Program-made: the position numbers and the translations under genes | Shown: positions 28,794 through 38,459 of the stretch, piece by piece | Layout of the letters: the number at the start of each line of letters is the position of its first letter | How positions within the stretch are numbered: the first letter of the stretch is position 1 | Origin: Chitinibacter sp046530675 | GTDB taxonomy: Bacteria; Pseudomonadota; Gammaproteobacteria; Burkholderiales; Chitinibacteraceae | Assembly (NCBI RefSeq): GCF_046530675.1 | Contig: NZ_CP172558.1 | Location: 1,116,001 to 1,180,000 of the forward strand | Length of the DNA: 64,000 nt | Reading direction: 5' to 3' | Notes under the pieces: model-generated | What the model was told of the DNA's origin: nothing | The model's input: the letters and a program-made list of their open reading frames with translations, nothing else | Databases searched by the model: none

Positions 28794-30872
28794 ATGACGT
28801 ATAAACCTGCCGACAATCAGCTGATGCTCAATCGTGAATTGGGTCTACTGGAATTCAATCGCCGCGTATTGGCGCAAGCCGAAGATGCGCGTAATCCCTT
28901 GCTGGAGCGCTTGAAATTTCTCTGTATTGTGTCGAGTAACCTGGACGAGTTTTTCGAGGTTCGCATCGCATGGCTGAAAGAAAACATGCGGCACAACCCG
29001 ACGCGGCTGCTGCCCGAAGGGCTGACGCCGCATCAGGCGTTTGATCTGGTTTGTATCGAAGCGCATGATCTGGTCGAGCGCAAATACCGCGTATTACGCG
29101 AAACGATTTTTCCTGCGATGGAAGCCGAAGGCATTTACTTCTTCCGCCGCAGCTTGTGGACTGATGCGCAGCGTGAATGGGTGCGCAACTATTTCTTCCG
29201 TGAATTGATGCCGATTCTGACGCCGATCGGGCTTGATCCATCGCACCCTTTCCCGCGTTTGTCGAACAAGATTCTGAACTTCGTCGTCGAGCTCGAAGGC
29301 CGTGATGCGTTTGGCCGTAATTCCGGTATCGCGATTGTGCAGGCGCCGCGAATTTTGCCGCGTTTTGTCAAAATGCCAGCCGACATTGCCGGTACCGAGC
29401 ATGGCTTTGTTTTCCTGTCGTCGATCATGCATGCGCATATTGATGAACTGTTTGTCGGCATGCATGTGCTGGGCTGCTACCAGTTCCGCGTCACGCGCGA
29501 TTCGGATGTTTCGGTCGATGATGAAGACGTCAAGGATTTGCGCGCTGCGATTGAGGGCGAATTGTCGCAACGTCCGTTTGGCGATGCGGTGCGGCTCGAA
29601 GTGGCCGACAATTGCCCGAAACATATTCAGGACTTCCTGACCGGCCAGTTTTCATTGACCGACGCTGACGTTTATCGCGTCAATGGCCCGGTCAATATGG
29701 TACGGCTGATGCAGGTCCCCGATCAGGTTGACCGGCCTGATTTGAAATACCAGCCATTTATGCCGGGTGTTCCGCCGGAGCTGCGCAAACAGAGCGATTT
29801 CTTTGCCGCAATCCGCCACGCCGATATTTTGCTGCACCATCCCTACCAGAGCTTCACGCCGGTGGTTGATTTCCTGCAGCAGGCTGCGCGCGACCCTGCG
29901 GTTGTCGCGATCAAAATGACGATTTATCGTACCGGTGCCGAATCGATCCTGATGGATGCGCTGCAGGAGGCTGCGGTACGGGGTAAGGAAGTCACCGTCG
30001 TCGTCGAGCTGATGGCGCGGTTTGACGAGGAAGCCAATATCAACTGGGCGGCCAAACTCGAACGTGCCGGCGCGCATGTGGTGTATGGCGTATATGGCTA
30101 TAAAACGCACGCCAAAATGTTGTTGGTGGTGCGACGCGAAGAAGGCCAGCTTAAACGCTACGCGCACGTCGGCACCGGCAATTACCACCCGCGTACTGCC
30201 AAGCTGTATACCGATTTCGGCCTGTTTACTGCCAACCGGGAAATGACCAGCGACGTTAATGACGTCTTTATGCAGCTGACCGGCCTTGGCTTGGCGGGCG
30301 ATCATCATCAGCTCTGGCAAGCGCCGTTTACGCTGCATAGCAATTTTATCGCCGCGATCGACCGCGAAATTACCCATGCCAAAGCAGGCAAGAAAGCCGT
30401 CATTATCGCCAAAATGAATGCGCTGCTTGAGCCGACGATTATCGACAAATTGTATGAAGCTTCCGGCGCCGGCGTGAAAATCCACCTGATCGTTCGCGGC
30501 GTTTGCGCGTTGCGGCCGGGTTTGCCGGGGATTTCGGAAAATATCCGCGTGCGCTCGATTGTTGGCCGTTTCCTTGAGCATCACCGCGTGTATTACTTCT
30601 TTAACGATGGTGCCGAAGACGTTTATTTGTCGAGCGCAGACTGGATGGGGCGTAATCTGTTCCGCAGGATCGAAATTGCCTTCCCGGTGCTCAATCCGAA
30701 AGTCAAACGCCGGGTGATTCGCGAAAGTATCCGGCCTTTCCTGGTCGATAACACTCAGGCCTGGGAAATGCTCTCTGACGGTCGCTACCGCCGTAAAGTC
30801 GCGCGCGGCGACAAGCAGCGTTCGGCTCAGGGCGTGATGCTGAGCGAGCTCATCGCCGGAACAAGGACCTAG
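28794..30872 (+). CDS. ppk: Polyphosphate kinase 1
   Basis: This 692-residue enzyme builds polyphosphate from ATP, attached to the inner membrane in related bacteria. The N-domain starts LMLNRELGLLEFNRRVLAQA; the head domain follows; the catalytic C-domains have YGYKTHAKMLLVVRRE, which holds the phosphorylated His, and HVGTGNYHPRTAKLYTDFG, plus SSADWMGRNLFRRIE near the end. Length matches the family. The ppx gene, a frequent partner, is not in the window. A palindromic repeat follows the stop, then a terminator shared with the convergent hemY gene. Confidence 0.95.
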   Translation: MTYKPADNQLMLNRELGLLEFNRRVLAQAEDARNPLLERLKFLCIVSSNLDEFFEVRIAWLKENMRHNPTRLLPEGLTPHQAFDLVCIEAHDLVERKYRVLRETIFPAMEAEGIYFFRRSLWTDAQREWVRNYFFRELMPILTPIGLDPSHPFPRLSNKILNFVVELEGRDAFGRNSGIAIVQAPRILPRFVKMPADIAGTEHGFVFLSSIMHAHIDELFVGMHVLGCYQFRVTRDSDVSVDDEDVKDLRAAIEGELSQRPFGDAVRLEVADNCPKHIQDFLTGQFSLTDADVYRVNGPVNMVRLMQVPDQVDRPDLKYQPFMPGVPPELRKQSDFFAAIRHADILLHHPYQSFTPVVDFLQQAARDPAVVAIKMTIYRTGAESILMDALQEAAVRGKEVTVVVELMARFDEEANINWAAKLERAGAHVVYGVYGYKTHAKMLLVVRREEGQLKRYAHVGTGNYHPRTAKLYTDFGLFTANREMTSDVNDVFMQLTGLGLAGDHHQLWQAPFTLHSNFIAAIDREITHAKAGKKAVIIAKMNALLEPTIIDKLYEASGAGVKIHLIVRGVCALRPGLPGISENIRVRSIVGRFLEHHRVYYFFNDGAEDVYLSSADWMGRNLFRRIEIAFPVLNPKVKRRVIRESIRPFLVDNTQAWEMLSDGRYRRKVARGDKQRSAQGVMLSELIAGTRT

Positions 30873-30873
30873 T

Positions 30874-30920
30874 GGGTATGTGCCTGTATATTAATTTGGT
30901 ATTGCTCTACAGGTGTATAC
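30874..30920. repeat. Dispersed palindromic repeat behind ppk
   Basis: GTATGTGCCTGTA (30876-30888) and TACAGGTGTATAC (30908-30920) are inverted with few mismatches. It begins GGGTAT like the other copies, but the right end has diverged. Confidence 0.65.
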
Positions 30921-30936
30921 ATTGCAGGGTATATTG

Positions 30937-30962
30937 AAAAAGGCTGCCGAGGCAGCCTTTTT
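30937..30962. terminator. Bidirectional terminator between ppk and hemY
   Basis: AGGCTGCC and GGCAGCCT pair around GA, with A and T runs on the two sides. Confidence 0.9.
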
Positions 30963-30987
30963 GTTGCGCGGTATTTCCCGCAGAAAT

Positions 30988-32187
30988 TTATTGCAGTGCC
31001 AAGCCCAGACTCGCACGATAATGACTGGCCGCTTCATCACCACGTTCAAGCTGGGTGAGTAATTCGGCCAGCTCGGCATGTGCAATGGCACTAGGTTGTA
31101 CGGCAATGCTCGCTTCGAAATAGCTTTGCGCCTTGCCCCAGAGCTCGCGTTTGCGGCACAGCCGACCCAGCGTCAGCAACAACAACTCATCGCGCGGATG
31201 CGCTTTGAGCCAATTTTCGGCTTGCTGCAATTGTGCGGTTTGCTGTTCGGCATCGAGAGCGAGCAGACCGTAGGTCAGCAGTAACTCGGGGTGCCAGTCG
31301 GCGCCCAGCGCTTTTTCCAGTACATCTTTAGCCTGCAAGGGCGCATCCTGCGCGATATAACAATTAGCTGCTGCCTGCACCAGCTGAGGATTGTGCTGTT
31401 CCTGTGTAGGCAGTTTTTTCCACCAGTCTTTGAGCTCGATCGGTGTCATCGGGTGTTTTTTCAGCAATTGCAGCTGCGCGGCAATACGAATATGCGCGGC
31501 CTGCTCGGCGTCAAGCGCGTCGGTTTTGCTCAATTGCTCAACGAGCTTGAGGATGGCTTCCGGATTTTGCTCGCGCTGGCGCAAGCGCAGCTCGAGTTTG
31601 AGTGCATTGGTCAGTTTCGGCGCTTGTTCGCGCGCCGTGCTGATCGCCTGACCGGCTTCGCTATAACGGCGCTCATCGAGCCATAACTCGCCGCAAGTGA
31701 TCAGTGTGGCGAGGTGATCATCACCCAGACGCTGTTTCAGCTGCTGCAGGATTTGGTCGCGCTGGGCAAAGTCGCGCATGGTATGCGAAGCGCGTGCCGC
31801 GAGGATGCCGTTGACAGCAAAAGCATCGTCTTCACCGCTCTTGGCACTGTTGACCATGGCTTCGGAAGCCAGTCGTGCGGCGCGCTGGAAACGACCTTCA
31901 AAAAAGGCAATCCGTGCATCGCGTTCGAGTTTGACCGACGCTTCTTTGGCCTGTTCGGCCTGATAGCGGCGTACCCGCTGCGGCAGTCCGGCGATTTCGA
32001 CCAGCATTTGCACCAGCAAATACAAGGCGATCACGCTGAGCAGCAGCAGGACAATAAAGACATTCAGCGACACTTCCATTCGCCACGGCGGCAGGAAAAT
32101 CAATGCGTAGCCGGTATTGAGCTGGGCAAACATCGTCATGCCGACTGCGATTGAAAACAGGCCGATCAGCCAGAGCAAGAGCTTCAT
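30988..32187 (-). CDS. hemY: HemY-type inner-membrane tetratricopeptide protein
   Basis: This 399-residue protein starts with two membrane helices (residues about 3-27 and 42-66), followed by the HemY_N signature with RRYQAEQAKEA and a long helical region made of TPR-like repeats. This is the proteobacterial HemY, linked to the late haem pathway by operon position; it is not the protoporphyrinogen oxidase of the same name in Bacillus. Its exact role is uncertain. Its start overlaps the hemX stop by ATGA, so it is the last gene of hemC-hemD-hemX-hemY. Confidence 0.88.
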   Translation of the reverse strand: MKLLLWLIGLFSIAVGMTMFAQLNTGYALIFLPPWRMEVSLNVFIVLLLLSVIALYLLVQMLVEIAGLPQRVRRYQAEQAKEASVKLERDARIAFFEGRFQRAARLASEAMVNSAKSGEDDAFAVNGILAARASHTMRDFAQRDQILQQLKQRLGDDHLATLITCGELWLDERRYSEAGQAISTAREQAPKLTNALKLELRLRQREQNPEAILKLVEQLSKTDALDAEQAAHIRIAAQLQLLKKHPMTPIELKDWWKKLPTQEQHNPQLVQAAANCYIAQDAPLQAKDVLEKALGADWHPELLLTYGLLALDAEQQTAQLQQAENWLKAHPRDELLLLTLGRLCRKRELWGKAQSYFEASIAVQPSAIAHAELAELLTQLERGDEAASHYRASLGLALQ

Positions 32188-33239
32188 GGTTTCACCCTTT
32201 CTGCTGTCGTGCGGGCGCTACGTACGGCGGTCAGGCTCGCGGAGAGATCCGGGATGGCGATATGCAATTGCTGGGTTTCCAGTTGCTTGAGCTGCAAGAT
32301 GGCGTTTTGTGTTACTGGCATTTGCTGATCGAAATAGCTTTGCAGATATTGCTTCACGGCCGTGATATCGGCGCGGAAAGTCGCTTCATTGCGTTGTAAC
32401 ACCGAAATACGTGCGCTCAGCAGTCGCAGCTTGATATTTTCACGCAAAAAGAACGCCTGTTCAGGTGTAAGCAGCGCCGCTTCCGGTTTGTCCATCCGGC
32501 GAATCTGGATCAATTGCCTGAATTCGGCCCACAATTCGCTCATTAGCTGACGTACCGTGCTTTGGCCTGCACTGTCGGCAGGCTGCTTTTTCGGGATGTC
32601 ATGGCCTTCATCAATCAGCAGTGGCAGGGTGTCGGCCTTGCTGATCAGGCTGTCGAGTTTGGCAATCATGCCGACGACATCCAGATACGGCGTCGCCTTG
32701 AGCGCATCCATATCACTGCTTACGGCCTGACGTACGCTGATCAGTTCGGGACGGTTGAGTCGTGCCAGCTGCTGTTCGATGTTCGAGAGCCCGTTGAGCG
32801 CCAGATTGACGTCGCCCGAGAGTTGCAATTGCTGGCTGGCAAAAGTCAGCATTTGTTCAAGTTCGGCCAGCGTGTGGGCTGATTCTGCACGGGTCAGTGC
32901 GTCGTACATATCGGTCAGCGCTTGCTGACGGCTATCCGATTCGGCCAGCTTGCCGGCCTGATTCTGCAGCTGGACTTGCAGTTGCTGCTGATCTTTGCTG
33001 ATCTGCTGGTGATTGCTTTGCAATTGCTGCTGCAGTTTCTGGTTGCTGGTCTGCTGGCTGGCCAGATCGGCTTTCAACTGCGTCAGCGTATATTGCTGAT
33101 GTAACCAGACTGCGCCACTTGATAGTATTGCCACCAAAGCCAGCGCAATTGCTGGCTGGGGCAAGATACGGCGCTGGGGTACTTGCAGTGCGGCGGCGAG
33201 AGTATCGGAATTATTTTCTTGGGTCATAGATTTCTGCAT
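32184..33239 (-). CDS. hemX: HemX-type membrane protein of the hem cluster
   Basis: The 351-residue protein has a short cytosolic start, one membrane helix (AIALALVAILSSGAVWLHQQ) and a long Gln-rich coiled coil (about 55-115), then a helical C-terminal domain. This layout and place match HemX, often annotated as uroporphyrinogen-III C-methyltransferase although it lacks the SAM methyltransferase fold. I chose the ATG at 33239; a second at 33227 (MTQENN) is equally possible. It probably acts with HemY in organising tetrapyrrole enzymes at the membrane, which is inference. It starts 11 bases after hemD. Confidence 0.83.
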   Translation of the reverse strand: MQKSMTQENNSDTLAAALQVPQRRILPQPAIALALVAILSSGAVWLHQQYTLTQLKADLASQQTSNQKLQQQLQSNHQQISKDQQQLQVQLQNQAGKLAESDSRQQALTDMYDALTRAESAHTLAELEQMLTFASQQLQLSGDVNLALNGLSNIEQQLARLNRPELISVRQAVSSDMDALKATPYLDVVGMIAKLDSLISKADTLPLLIDEGHDIPKKQPADSAGQSTVRQLMSELWAEFRQLIQIRRMDKPEAALLTPEQAFFLRENIKLRLLSARISVLQRNEATFRADITAVKQYLQSYFDQQMPVTQNAILQLKQLETQQLHIAIPDLSASLTAVRSARTTAERVKP

Positions 33240-33250
33240 CAAAGATGAGG

Positions 33251-34057
33251 TCAGCGAACGGTTATCGCGGCAAGTGCCGTGCCCGCAGCTTCGCTAAAGT
33301 GCAGGCAAATCGAACGGGTGATGCCACTATCGCCTGCCTGAGTCAGCGCTGTCCGGCAAGCTCCTTGAGCTTGCAAGGCATTGATGATTCGCGGGTGCGG
33401 GGCGAAATACTGTACTGATTGTAGCCTGTGCCGCGCCAGCTCTCCACCAATGGCGAACAAGTGTTGTGCTGCTTCCGAGCTGGAAACAATCAAGCCATCG
33501 CAACCTTGATCCAGTTGCGCGATTAATTCCTCGGCAGTCCAGCCCGGCGCCTGGCGCTGATACGCGCTGACCAGTTCAATCTGCGCGCCGCGTTCGGCCA
33601 GCGCCTGTGGCAGCAGATCGCGCCCGCCCTGACCACGGAAAATCATGATTCGTTGGTTGGCCAGATTGTGCAGCTGCGGCATCGCGAGTAATCCCTCGCT
33701 GTCGAACTGGGTTTGCGGAGAAATCAGCGTTTGAATTCCCAGCGCCTGAGCCCGTTTGGCGCTGCCCGGGCCGATCACGGCGACGGGAACATGCTCTGGC
33801 CAGCCGGTTGATAAACGCGAAAAGACGGCATCAATCGCGGACGGGCTGATAAAAATGGCCAGATCAACGCTCTCAAGCTGCGCCAGTGCGTTTTCGAGCG
33901 CTTGCGGGTCGGGCGGCGGTGCAATGTTCAGTAAAGGAAAAGTGACAACTTCGGCACCTTGTTCATTCAGTGCCAAAACCAGCTCGGCCGCTTGCGCTGC
34001 GGGTCGCGTGACCCACAGGCGGCGGCCTTGCAAGGGTTGTGAAGCCGCTTCAGTCAT
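33251..34057 (-). CDS. hemD: Uroporphyrinogen-III synthase
   Basis: This 268-residue cytosolic enzyme closes hydroxymethylbilane to uroporphyrinogen III with inversion of ring D. HemD sequences diverge strongly; the useful marks are the N-terminal LWVTRPAAQAAELVLAL, IFISPSAIDAVF, the VAVIGPGSAKRAQALG segment and GLIVSSSEAAQHLF near residue 200. It overlaps hemC by eight bases and precedes hemX, the conserved gene order, which makes the call firm despite weak sequence conservation. Confidence 0.92.
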   Translation of the reverse strand: MTEAASQPLQGRRLWVTRPAAQAAELVLALNEQGAEVVTFPLLNIAPPPDPQALENALAQLESVDLAIFISPSAIDAVFSRLSTGWPEHVPVAVIGPGSAKRAQALGIQTLISPQTQFDSEGLLAMPQLHNLANQRIMIFRGQGGRDLLPQALAERGAQIELVSAYQRQAPGWTAEELIAQLDQGCDGLIVSSSEAAQHLFAIGGELARHRLQSVQYFAPHPRIINALQAQGACRTALTQAGDSGITRSICLHFSEAAGTALAAITVR

Positions 34058-34991
34058 GCGCCATTTGTTTCAGAATTTCGCGCGCGCCTTCAGTACACAA
34101 CAGATCAGCGACGGTGCGACCCAATCCGTCGGCGGCGGCGTACGAGCCATTTGATTCGGCAGTCACGACTTGCGAGCCATCGGGCAGCGCAATCAGACCG
34201 CGCAAGCGTAAAAAGCCGTCATCGCTGGTTGCATACGCTGCGAGCGGAATCTGGCACGAGCCATTGAGGCGACGTGACAGCGAGCGCTCGGCTTCAACCG
34301 CAGCGGCAGTGGCCGGATGATTGAATGGCGCGAGCAGAGCGGCCAGATCGGCTCGGTCGCTGCGGATTTCCAGCCCCAGCGCACCCTGACCTGGTGCAGG
34401 CAGGCTGATTTCTGGTGAGAGTTCGTTGCGAATTCGCTCGCCCAGCCCTAGGCGTTTCAAGCCCGCTGCAGCGAGGATAATCGCGTCAAACTCACCATCG
34501 TCGAGTTTGCGTAAACGCGTATTCACATTGCCGCGCAATGGTTTGATCGTCAGCTGCGGGTAGCGCATCCGTAGCTGGCTTTCGCGGCGCAGGCTGGCGG
34601 TGCCGACGATGGCGCCGGCAGGTAATTCATCCAGACTGGCGTATTGGTTTGAGACAAAGGCATCGCGCGGATCTTCCCGCTCGCCGACGGCGGCGATGCT
34701 AAAACCTTCGGGCAAGACCATAGGCACGTCTTTCATCGAATGAACGGCCAGATCGGCGCGACCATCCTGCAAGGCTTGTTCGAGTTCTTTAACAAACAGT
34801 CCTTTGCCGCCGATTTTATTGAGCGTGACATCGAGAATCCGGTCGCCTTGCGTCGTCATGCCGAGCAATTCGACTTGCAAAGACGGGTAAGTTTGCTCCA
34901 GCCAGGCTTTGACGAAGTGCGCCTGCCACAGCGCAAGAGGACTTTCCCGAGTGGCAATTACGACGCGTCGTAAATGGGTCGATTCGGACAT
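34050..34991 (-). CDS. hemC: Porphobilinogen deaminase (hydroxymethylbilane synthase)
   Basis: This 313-residue cytosolic enzyme joins four porphobilinogens. It has VIATRESPLALWQAHFVK, GGKGLFVKELEQAL, the HSMKDVPMVLPEGF block and the cofactor Cys in LNGSCQIPLAAY that holds the dipyrromethane. I chose the ATG at 34991 with AGAGG eight bases upstream on the minus strand; a TTG nine bases earlier is unlikely. It heads the hemCDXY operon. The promoter must lie between here and the fimV-like gene terminator (34992-35080), but I see no clear boxes. Confidence 0.95.
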   Translation of the reverse strand: MSESTHLRRVVIATRESPLALWQAHFVKAWLEQTYPSLQVELLGMTTQGDRILDVTLNKIGGKGLFVKELEQALQDGRADLAVHSMKDVPMVLPEGFSIAAVGEREDPRDAFVSNQYASLDELPAGAIVGTASLRRESQLRMRYPQLTIKPLRGNVNTRLRKLDDGEFDAIILAAAGLKRLGLGERIRNELSPEISLPAPGQGALGLEIRSDRADLAALLAPFNHPATAAAVEAERSLSRRLNGSCQIPLAAYATSDDGFLRLRGLIALPDGSQVVTAESNGSYAAADGLGRTVADLLCTEGAREILKQMAHD

Positions 34992-35078
34992 CAGCAACAC
35001 CTCTTTAGCAATGGCAAAAACGCAAGTCTACCACGACTCGATTTGTCGGGATTTTCAGCGGGAGTCCGCAGCTGAACA

Positions 35079-35105
35079 AGAAAAAGCCCAATCAGCGATT
35101 GGGCT
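35079..35105 (-). terminator. Terminator of the fimV-like gene
   Basis: On the minus strand AGCCCAATC and GATTGGGCT pair around a 3-base loop and are followed by a T run. It separates the fimV-like gene from the hem operon, which runs in the same direction. Confidence 0.88.
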
Positions 35106-35110
35106 TGGTA

Positions 35111-37006
35111 TTAGCTTGATTTTTTGTCGTCTTTGGGAGGCTCTGGCGGCTCCAGATCCAGCTCCAAAATCCCGATTTGTTCATCCGGTTCGGCCTGGAT
35201 TTTCAATGCCAGCTCTTCAAGTTCTTTGTCGTGGACAGAGACTGCCGTTATTTCTTCGCCCGTAGCCGATAAATCGGGCAAATCCAGCATATGATTTTCC
35301 GGCTCGGCAACTTGGGTGGGGAATGGCATCGCGCTGCTGCTTTGCATCAGCGTGGTCATCAAAGAAATATCCGGGTTTTCCGGCGAGGCCAAATCCAGCT
35401 GCAAATCATTGGCAATCGGTTTGCTTGGCGCCAGAGTGCGGGCATATTCTGGCGTATGCTCAAATGCGGGGGCTTCTGATGCCGCCTGAGTTATCGGCTT
35501 AGCCTGTTCGCGTAAATACAGCGGATTTTCCGGATCGAGCTTGGCGCCGATATTGCGTACCAACTCCCAGTCGGCAGCATCGTGGGGATGGTGTCTCAAG
35601 TTTCTGGCCAATTGCGCGTATTCGGTTTTCATTCCCTGTTGACGGAACAGACGGAACAGCATCAGCCAGCGCTCGATGTCGGTCGGATCTTCGTCAATGC
35701 AGTGATACAGCACATCAATGGCCTCGACGACTTCGCCTTGGGCAATCAAGGCTTGAGCATGTTCCATATCGTAGGCGATGTCCTGCACTTCGATGTTTGG
35801 CGGTCTCTCCTGTCGGGTGAGCATAGACAGCATGGTGTTCTTGGTCAAAAAACCGACGATGGTGCGAGGCGATTCTTGTGTGCTGATGTCGTCTGCCGGT
35901 GATAATTCATCGTCCTGCTGCCATTGTGCAGACCCGTTGGCGCTGCGGCGGCGAAGGAACACGATTAACGCGACCAGACTCGCAAAGATTAAGCCGCCCA
36001 GAGTCCCCCAGAACACCAGCGATGAGCTGCGGTCTTCTGCGACGGGTGCTTGATGTTCAGTAAGCTCTGCGGGAGCGGGTTGCGGAATACTGGTCGCGCT
36101 GGCTGTGCTGGCGATGATGGTTGTTGCGCTGCTTGCCATACTGGCCGACGCGGCTTGCGGTGCGCTGGCGGCGGAATTCATCTGAACCAGCCGCATATTC
36201 AACTGTGTGACTTCCAATTGCATTTTTTCTTGCAATTGATTCAGTTCGGCGATTTTTTGCTCCAGCAAGCGGGCGTATTCGGCATCGCTGCCGCGCATTG
36301 TCTGAGGCTGGGGCGTGCTTGATAAAGCACCATCGAGCCGCAACAAGCCGGTTTCTGTTGCTACCGGCTTGGGCTCCGGTTTTTTGCGTGAACGCAACTG
36401 CGTAGGAATGACAATTTCAGAGTCTATTGCGATGGGTGTGTCCCGGCCATAGTCGGGATTGGCGTCGAGCAATTTATCCAGGTACAGCGAATACTGTGAC
36501 GAGCTGGCTGGATAATAGCGGCTGGCAATGTCGGCCAGCGTCGTCGATGAGCGCGTTGTGATGGTTTGCTGTTTTGTACTCGTCCGGCTGCTGACCGGCA
36601 GGCTGCTTGCCGTGAGCGGAGCGACTTCCAGAAAAGCCGTATAGCTGCGCGACAGATTCAGATTTTCGCAAGCAATACGGATGCCGACCTTGATGGCCGG
36701 CTCGCCGAGTAAATTGGCTGAGCTGATCAACAGCATGCCGCTGCGCTCGTTGCGGCTGCGCAGCGTAATACTGGCATTATCCAGATCGGGAATATCCCCG
36801 TCGGCCTTGCTCAAGCTGATGCAGTCGCTATACAGGGCTTCATCGGCATTAAGCGTATATGGAATGGTGGCGCGAAATGGCTGGCCAATATACGACTGCA
36901 GTTGCAGCTCGCCCAGTGTCAGCGCATGGCCAGCAGCAGGCAGCAACACGCTAATCAGCGCAAGGCGATGGGTCAGAGTCAAAGTTTTGGGCAGGAGCAC
37001 GGGCAT
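35111..37006 (-). CDS. FimV/TspA-like type IV pilus assembly hub protein
   Basis: This 631-residue protein has a signal sequence (LALISVLLPAAGHALT), then the FimV N-terminal domain (LGELQLQSYIGQPFRATIPY), a LysM-like peptidoglycan-binding segment (about 155-205, STTLADIASRYY), a Gln-rich coiled coil (about 245-275), a membrane helix (FWGTLGGLIFASLVALIVFL, about 330-350) and an acidic cytosolic tail. FimV proteins bind peptidoglycan and help pilus secretin assembly and polar localisation; in Neisseria the relative is TspA. I chose the ATG at 37006 because the longer frame adds an implausible leader. Together with the minor pilin operon it indicates working type IV pili; the FimV C-terminal TPR cap looks short. 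Confidence 0.82.
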   Translation of the reverse strand: MPVLLPKTLTLTHRLALISVLLPAAGHALTLGELQLQSYIGQPFRATIPYTLNADEALYSDCISLSKADGDIPDLDNASITLRSRNERSGMLLISSANLLGEPAIKVGIRIACENLNLSRSYTAFLEVAPLTASSLPVSSRTSTKQQTITTRSSTTLADIASRYYPASSSQYSLYLDKLLDANPDYGRDTPIAIDSEIVIPTQLRSRKKPEPKPVATETGLLRLDGALSSTPQPQTMRGSDAEYARLLEQKIAELNQLQEKMQLEVTQLNMRLVQMNSAASAPQAASASMASSATTIIASTASATSIPQPAPAELTEHQAPVAEDRSSSLVFWGTLGGLIFASLVALIVFLRRRSANGSAQWQQDDELSPADDISTQESPRTIVGFLTKNTMLSMLTRQERPPNIEVQDIAYDMEHAQALIAQGEVVEAIDVLYHCIDEDPTDIERWLMLFRLFRQQGMKTEYAQLARNLRHHPHDAADWELVRNIGAKLDPENPLYLREQAKPITQAASEAPAFEHTPEYARTLAPSKPIANDLQLDLASPENPDISLMTTLMQSSSAMPFPTQVAEPENHMLDLPDLSATGEEITAVSVHDKELEELALKIQAEPDEQIGILELDLEPPEPPKDDKKSS

Positions 37007-37132
37007 GGTCAATGGGCAAATCAGCCTGATTGAAAGAATAAAATGTGATTGAAAACGACACACAATGGTTCTTTTTTAAATCATTTCGCACATTCTTGCC
37101 GGATTAAATCTGGTTTTGTTGCAAGGCTGATT

Positions 37133-38290
37133 TTAAAAACTGCGCGAGTTGCTGCTGTAAGCCAACTTTAGTGCCGCCCGCTGACGGCGGTTTTGCCAGT
37201 ATTTGCCCAGTCTCATCCCCGGTTTTTCAATCCAGATGAAACTCAGACGCGCGCACGAGAGCACCACGCCCAGCGTCGCCAGCAACAGCAAATGATTGCT
37301 CAGTGCACTGCCGGTATGAATATAAAGCGCTTTTTCACCCTGCAACTGCCATTCCGGAATAAAACGCGCGAGCAGCACATTGAGCATAAACAGCACAATA
37401 AAATGCATCAGATAGATCGAATACGACCACTCGCCCAGCGCGACAAAAACCGGTCGTTTCAAATAATCTGAAATGACGCCACGCTCTAGCGCAAACACCC
37501 CGATGGCCGCAGCAAAACCCCAGCTGGCCCAGTAACTTTTCTGCGGATAGTTCAGCGTGATCATGAAATACAGCGCGATCAGCGTCAGTATTTCCAGCGC
37601 GTTCATCCAGCGGCGGGACGGGACGAATTCACGGGTTTTGACGTGAGCCGCATACATTGCCGCCCCAATGAAAAAACAATTCAGCCCGCGCAGACCCGGA
37701 CTGTGCGCCAGCTTCGGCGCCAGCAAGAAGCTGGCCAGCGAGCAGAGAAAAACCATCAACAGCATGGCCGCTGTGGTTCGCCGGCGCGCCAGCAACACGA
37801 TCAAACCGAAAACGACGTAAATATAATATTCAACGCTGATGCTCCACGACGGACCATTGAATGCAAACAACTCGGCCTCGGGCAGCCAGCCTTGCAGCAG
37901 CAGCGCGTTATAACGCAACTGCACGATTAAATCGCCATCGAGCACCATATCTGGCAAATCGCTCAGCCTGGCCTGATCAAGCAGCGGAGTCAGCACAATC
38001 AGCGCACACATCAACAGCAACGTCGCCAGATGCAGCGGAAAAATCCGGCAAGTCCGGCTAATCATGAAATCGCGCAGCCCCGCGCCATTCATTGCCTTGT
38101 CGTGATAGCGATGCGCCAGCACAAAGCCGCTGAGCACAAAGAAAAATTCGACCAGCAAGCCTGCCGAGCGGAAAAAAGACCATTCGGCCACGCTCTGCCA
38201 CAAATGGATATGAAACAGCACCACCGAAACGGCACACAGGCCACGGAAGCTATCGAGAACGACAAAGCGTTGGGAAGCAGCGGGATTCAT
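37133..38290 (-). CDS. Acyltransferase-3 family membrane protein (OafA/YrhL type)
   Basis: This 385-residue protein has about ten membrane helices and the family start RFVVLDSFRGLCAVSVVLFHIHLW, with the catalytic-region Arg and His (FRG, FHIH), and VEFFFVLSGFVLAHRY. These enzymes O-acetylate surface polysaccharides, lipopolysaccharide or peptidoglycan from the inner membrane. It lacks a C-terminal SGNH domain. It stands alone between the fimV-like gene and the repeat region, with no glycan gene near it, so the acceptor cannot be told. The start codon at 38290 has a weak Shine-Dalgarno. Confidence 0.88.
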   Translation of the reverse strand: MNPAASQRFVVLDSFRGLCAVSVVLFHIHLWQSVAEWSFFRSAGLLVEFFFVLSGFVLAHRYHDKAMNGAGLRDFMISRTCRIFPLHLATLLLMCALIVLTPLLDQARLSDLPDMVLDGDLIVQLRYNALLLQGWLPEAELFAFNGPSWSISVEYYIYVVFGLIVLLARRRTTAAMLLMVFLCSLASFLLAPKLAHSPGLRGLNCFFIGAAMYAAHVKTREFVPSRRWMNALEILTLIALYFMITLNYPQKSYWASWGFAAAIGVFALERGVISDYLKRPVFVALGEWSYSIYLMHFIVLFMLNVLLARFIPEWQLQGEKALYIHTGSALSNHLLLLATLGVVLSCARLSFIWIEKPGMRLGKYWQNRRQRAALKLAYSSNSRSF

Positions 38291-38405
38291 TGAGGGTGAC
38301 GAATTAGATCTGGCAGAGAAAACCGCATTTTAGGCTCAAGCGGCCAAATGAATGTAAGCAAATGTGCTGGTGCTGAATTCGCAAAGCTCCGCAATATTTA
38401 TCTAT

Positions 38406-38454
38406 GGGTATTTAGTTGCCTAGCTTATTTTACAGTGTGTTCGTTAGCATACCC
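38406..38454. repeat. Dispersed palindromic repeat upstream of the acyltransferase gene
   Basis: It starts GGGTATTTAGTTGCCTAGC and ends GTTAGCATACCC, giving an imperfect stem with an AT-rich loop. Confidence 0.65.
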
Positions 38455-38459
38455 ACAAA

